Below, piece after piece: positions 48,530-51,353 of a DNA stretch of 51,353 bases. The notes under the pieces were generated by a model. It was given only the letters and a program-made list of their open reading frames with translations. It made no database searches and was not told where the DNA came from. The translations under genes were made by a program, and so were the position numbers. The DNA is from Variovorax sp. E3. Lineage in GTDB: Bacteria; Pseudomonadota; Gammaproteobacteria; Burkholderiales; Burkholderiaceae_C. The stretch is from contig NZ_MOWM01000041.1 in NCBI RefSeq assembly GCF_016082275.1, positions 1 through 51,353 of the forward strand. The letters run 5' to 3'. Position 1 is the first letter of the stretch; the number at the start of each line of letters is the position of its first letter.

Positions 48530-49106
48530 TCGCGACGTGGCCCGAGCATCTCCATGCGTGTGGCAAAGTCCGGCCACACGCTTTGCTCGTTCCGATGAAC
48601 GGCTGCTTCGGAGCTGGTCCGATGACCGCTCAGGGCCTTGTGTGCCGGTCGTGCGTGGGGCTACGGTCGGCCAGAAGCGGTCATTTGAACCCGTTGCCGA
48701 GTTGGGTGCCGTGGCCCGCGTGGCGCTTGGCACGTGTTGCCTCGGTCGAGGCGACCTCTGCGTGATGAAGTTCACAACACCGGCGTGATCGCTGTCGGGC
48801 CTCACAGGGTACATTCATTCGATCGGGTCCTTCAAGGCAGCGCTGGTCGTGAGCATCTCTTCAAAATACTCAAAATTGTGGGTTTTCGCGCTTGACTGAC
48901 CCACACTGCCATCGAGCGTTGACCCGTTGAAATGTCGAGGGCCCGCTTTCGGCTTTCTGTGACCGGTGCGCCACTGTTGCAATTGAGCTCTGGCGGTTGC
49001 GATGAGGATCACGCATACGTCGAGTTCAGCGCGCAGGCTCTGATCAAGCTGGCCCCCTTCTTAAGTTGAAATTTCGCGAACACCGACGCGTTGACAGGAA
49101 GCACGC
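48530..49106. other. Intergenic stretch without a convincing gene
   Basis: This stretch of 577 bases has several short open frames on both strands, none with a family match, a good ribosome site or consistent codon bias. One minus-strand frame (48815-49012) is open but is not supported by anything else. The stretch contains an 8-base inverted repeat at 48557-48580. I see nothing further, although decayed gene material is possible. Confidence 0.5.
48557..48580. repeat. Perfect 8-bp inverted repeat
   Basis: CGTGTGGC, 8-base loop AAAGTCCG, GCCACACG. No T run follows, so it is not a standard terminator. It lies 28 bases after the hypothetical gene ending at 48529. Confidence 0.6.
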
Positions 49107-50159
49107 ATGATGACGATTACTTCTGGCATTCGAAGGGCCTGCGCGGCCGGCGGCTTCCTGCTGGCGGGACTGGGCGCCTTCGCTCAACCACAGCCCCAGC
49201 TCCCAGCGCAACCACAGGTCCGGCTCCAGGCTCAGCCGCAACGCAGCGTTCTGGATTTGAGCGACAAGGTCGGAAGGCCCACGTTCCCCGTCGCTGCCTA
49301 TCAGGGCATCGGTGCCCCGGAGTTCAGGTCGATGGTGCGTCAGGCTTTCCAGAAATCGGGCTTCTCGTTCGTCGCTGTGGATGAGCAGAAAAATAAGTCG
49401 ACGGTCTTCAAGTTCAAGCTCGATGTCGATGCGAAGACGCGGCCGGCGGTGCTTCTCGTGTCCGCAGATGAATTGCTCGATGGCCGGAAGAAGTGCAGTC
49501 CCTGTTTCCTGAGGTTTGCCGAAGTCAGCAATGGGCAGGAGATCAAGGCGCTGCCATGGATGGCCCAGTACGACCTGAGCGCACGACTCGTCCCGGCGAT
49601 CGACAAGGCGTACGCGACGATCGAGTCCGCCGGGCGCGAGCATCTCGCCCCTTCGTTCGGCTTTAACTACAAGCGGCGGTGGGAAGGTGAGCAGAACCTG
49701 TTCGGCAACTCCTTCGTCGGGATCAGCGTATCCGACCTCAAGGAAAGCATCGTCCGCGCCTATCGGAGTGCCGGCTTTGTACCCGTTGAGGACGATGTCT
49801 CGTCAAGAGCATCCGAACTCGCGCTGACCTTCAGCTTCCCTGTGGATCCAGCTAAGGAAGGCGGCGTGGTTTACCAGATCAGGCTGTACAACCAGTACGA
49901 CGAAGACGGGCGATGCCACCCGTGCGAGGTCACCGAGAACTACGACCCGTACCAGCCGCTTCCTCCGTCGGGCTTGTCCGGGGTCCTGAGCCGCGCGACT
50001 CTCGAATCGAGGTTCACGGCCGCGCGGAATGCCGCATACGACAACATGCGGACCGAGCTCGAGCGCCATCTGCGGCCTCGCTCCGTGTTCTCGGTTCCGC
50101 CCAAACGAGCCCCACTGGGGTCGCCTCCGCCCGCGCCCACTCTGCCTGTCGTGACATGA
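49107..50159 (+). CDS. Exported protein with two copies of a Cys-x-x-Cys-containing domain
   Basis: A 350-residue exported protein of unknown family. The signal peptide is MMTITSGIRRACAAGGFLLA with cleavage near AFAQP, followed by a Pro/Gln-rich linker. Two similar domains follow. Copy 1 (about 70-180) runs EFRSMVRQAFQKSGFSFVAV to GRKKCSPCFLRFAE and ends in AIDKAYATIESAG. Copy 2 (about 205-320) runs DLKESIVRAYRSAGFVPVED to DGRCHPCEVTENYD and ends in RFTAARNAAYDNMRTEL. Each has a CxPC pair in the same place. It overlaps the next gene by ATGA, so the two are translated together. Likely periplasmic; redox, metal or lipoprotein-like roles are all possible and unproven. Confidence 0.75.
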   Translation: MMTITSGIRRACAAGGFLLAGLGAFAQPQPQLPAQPQVRLQAQPQRSVLDLSDKVGRPTFPVAAYQGIGAPEFRSMVRQAFQKSGFSFVAVDEQKNKSTVFKFKLDVDAKTRPAVLLVSADELLDGRKKCSPCFLRFAEVSNGQEIKALPWMAQYDLSARLVPAIDKAYATIESAGREHLAPSFGFNYKRRWEGEQNLFGNSFVGISVSDLKESIVRAYRSAGFVPVEDDVSSRASELALTFSFPVDPAKEGGVVYQIRLYNQYDEDGRCHPCEVTENYDPYQPLPPSGLSGVLSRATLESRFTAARNAAYDNMRTELERHLRPRSVFSVPPKRAPLGSPPPAPTLPVVT

Positions 50160-51208
50160 CAGCTCGCGCAGAGCCGGCGTCAGGGAGCGTCACGATGGCC
50201 AGGGTGTGCAGAGAGCATTGGCTAATCTTCGGCAACCTGTTCGCGGCGCTCGCGGCTGGAGCACTCGCCTCGTGGTCCACCCCCATGATGCTGGCCGTGC
50301 TTTACGTCGATATATGGCTGCTGGCCAATCCCCATATCGTCGCGACGTACACGCGCATCGGCTCGATGTCGTCGCACACTCGCCTGCGATGGGCCTTGAT
50401 CGTCGTCGCCCCCATCCTGGTTCTGGCGGGATTGACGGTCCTTGCGCTCGCATATGAAGCGACCGGACTGTTCGCCCTGTATTTCGCGCTTCAGACCTTT
50501 CATGTCGCCCGCCAGAGCTATGGCATCGCGAGACGCCACGACCGTCGGCTCCAGGTGCCATTCCGCAACCTGCCCTATCTGCTGATCTATCTGCTTCCTG
50601 CGTGGGGATACCTGCACCGCGGCGCGCAGGCACCCCGCAGCTTCCTGGGCTACCCCATCTGGCTGCCACCCGTGCCCCAGGAGCTGGCCCTTGCGGCAGG
50701 CATCGCGGCCATTGCCGGTTCGCTGTGCTGGTTGGTGTGCCTGGGCTACGCCAGGCGAGAGCCGCAGGCGGATGCGCCTTTCAACACCTTCGTGCTTTCC
50801 CATCTGGTGATCTCGCTGGTTGGTTATGTCTGGATCAGCGACATCACCGTGGGCTGGCTGGTGGTCAACGTCTGGCACAACATCCAGTACCTGGTATTTG
50901 TCTATCGCCAGCGGCAGCCCGGCGTTGGGGCGGACAGCGTAAGCAGCGAGGCATCGGACACTGCTCCGGCACACGGCAAATCGCTGCTCAAGAAGCTGAG
51001 GCCGCCGGCGGCCTTCTTTATCGGATGCGCGATTTGCGGCGCAGCCCTCTTCGTGGCCGCCAGTCACATCGGAGAAAGCCTCCTCTGGCTTGGGCTTCCG
51101 ACGGTCCTCATTGCACACTTCACCCTGAACTTTCACCACTATCTTGCGGACAGCGTGATATGGAAGCGCCATCGTGCCGGCAGGCCCCACGGCATCTCGC
51201 AATGCTGA
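50156..51208 (+). CDS. Unknown polytopic membrane protein with conserved-looking histidine motifs
   Basis: A 350-residue protein with about eight to nine membrane segments. It starts at ATG 50156 in the preceding stop (ATGA), giving MTARAEPASGSVTMARVCRE. Histidines cluster at helix ends: ANPHIVATYTRIG, LQTFHVARQSYGIARRHDR, VNVWHNIQYLVFVYRQ and LNFHHYLADSVIWKRHR. This spacing resembles membrane di-metal or haem-binding enzymes, but I cannot place it in a known family. It is translationally coupled to the exported duplicated-domain protein. The second possible start, ATG at 50195 (MARVCREHW), would remove 13 residues. Confidence 0.72.
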   Translation: MTARAEPASGSVTMARVCREHWLIFGNLFAALAAGALASWSTPMMLAVLYVDIWLLANPHIVATYTRIGSMSSHTRLRWALIVVAPILVLAGLTVLALAYEATGLFALYFALQTFHVARQSYGIARRHDRRLQVPFRNLPYLLIYLLPAWGYLHRGAQAPRSFLGYPIWLPPVPQELALAAGIAAIAGSLCWLVCLGYARREPQADAPFNTFVLSHLVISLVGYVWISDITVGWLVVNVWHNIQYLVFVYRQRQPGVGADSVSSEASDTAPAHGKSLLKKLRPPAAFFIGCAICGAALFVAASHIGESLLWLGLPTVLIAHFTLNFHHYLADSVIWKRHRAGRPHGISQC

Positions 51209-51263
51209 CGCAGACGGATGCTGCAGCACCATCAACCGAACCGTAGGACCGAACTGGGCCACT

Positions 51264-51294
51264 TCGCGCTGCCAGCGCGACCGACTACAGTCGG
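51264..51294. repeat. Two adjacent short palindromes after the last gene
   Basis: A 17-base palindrome TCGCGCTG-C-CAGCGCGA (51264-51280) is directly followed by CCGACT-AC-AGTCGG (51281-51294). They are 56 bases past the stop of the membrane-protein gene. No T run follows. They may be a terminator-like or binding site. Confidence 0.5.
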
Positions 51295-51353
51295 CCAGCA
51301 GCCGATCTTGGGCTTGCGCCCCATTTTTCAACGTGCTTGCGCGCAAGCGACCA

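Noticed and set aside
48815..49012. Minus-strand frame reading like a transposase or integrase tail
   Set aside because: It is 65 codons, has no recognisable domain, no ribosome site and no inverted repeats of an insertion sequence around it.

Overview
The window is 51 kb of very GC-rich DNA that reads like a chromosome segment of a Comamonadaceae betaproteobacterium, most likely Variovorax or a close relative. The basis is the gene repertoire (cydDCABX, aspartate decarboxylase with AspT antiporters, several acyl-CoA catabolic clusters, an orphan Liv-type binding protein) and the strongly GC-biased codon use. No database search was possible, so the genus is inference. I see no tRNA, rRNA, CRISPR array, insertion sequence or phage gene.

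Layout. 1-4949: end of cydD, then cydC, cydA, cydB and cydX, a complete bd-type quinol oxidase and its assembly exporter. 5015-5590: GbsR/MarR-type regulator. 5786-10160: a large autotransporter with an extended signal peptide, a Gly-rich start, duplicated passenger modules and a C-terminal beta-barrel. 10177-16703: divergent AraC regulator, then CoA ligase, SCP-x-type thiolase, a two-subunit MaoC hydratase, an SDR dehydrogenase and a crotonase. 16690-23453 (minus strand): a solute-binding-protein fragment, M50 protease, DUF2167 protein, PiuC hydroxylase, Fiu-like siderophore receptor, cupin and proline iminopeptidase. 23548-30221 (plus): GrpB-like protein, ArsR plus SRPBCC pair, drug-efflux MFS, an unknown low-GC membrane protein, a small ORF, aroC and another MFS. 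30227-36019 (minus): thiolase, ligase, two SDRs and an orphan binding protein, divergent from a TetR gene with a 14-proline tract and sharing a 42-bp palindrome with it. 36937-42032 (minus): aspD and two tandem aspT paralogues. 42540-46592: frcBCA-type sugar ABC transporter and a ROK regulator. 46602-51208: a DUF4124-like protein, a winged-helix protein, unknown genes, and a two-gene unit of an exported protein with a duplicated domain plus a His-rich membrane protein.

Sequence quality. At least eleven genes are broken by single-base frame changes that heal at once in another frame and restore a normal family member. Nearly all are one missing base, usually beside another G or C. Core-type and accessory genes are affected alike, so I read this mainly as indel error in the assembly, not mass pseudogenisation. 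Frameshifted genes are annotated over their full restored extent.

How the genes work together. Two separate acyl-CoA degradation modules each carry their own regulator, ligase, thiolase and dehydrogenases, but neither encodes an acyl-CoA dehydrogenase. The aspD/aspT block predicts aspartate:alanine exchange with decarboxylation, a proton-motive cycle. Fiu/PiuC is an iron-acquisition pair. The best candidates for something undescribed are the 49107-51208 pair and the TetR gene with its polyproline repeat and long operator.
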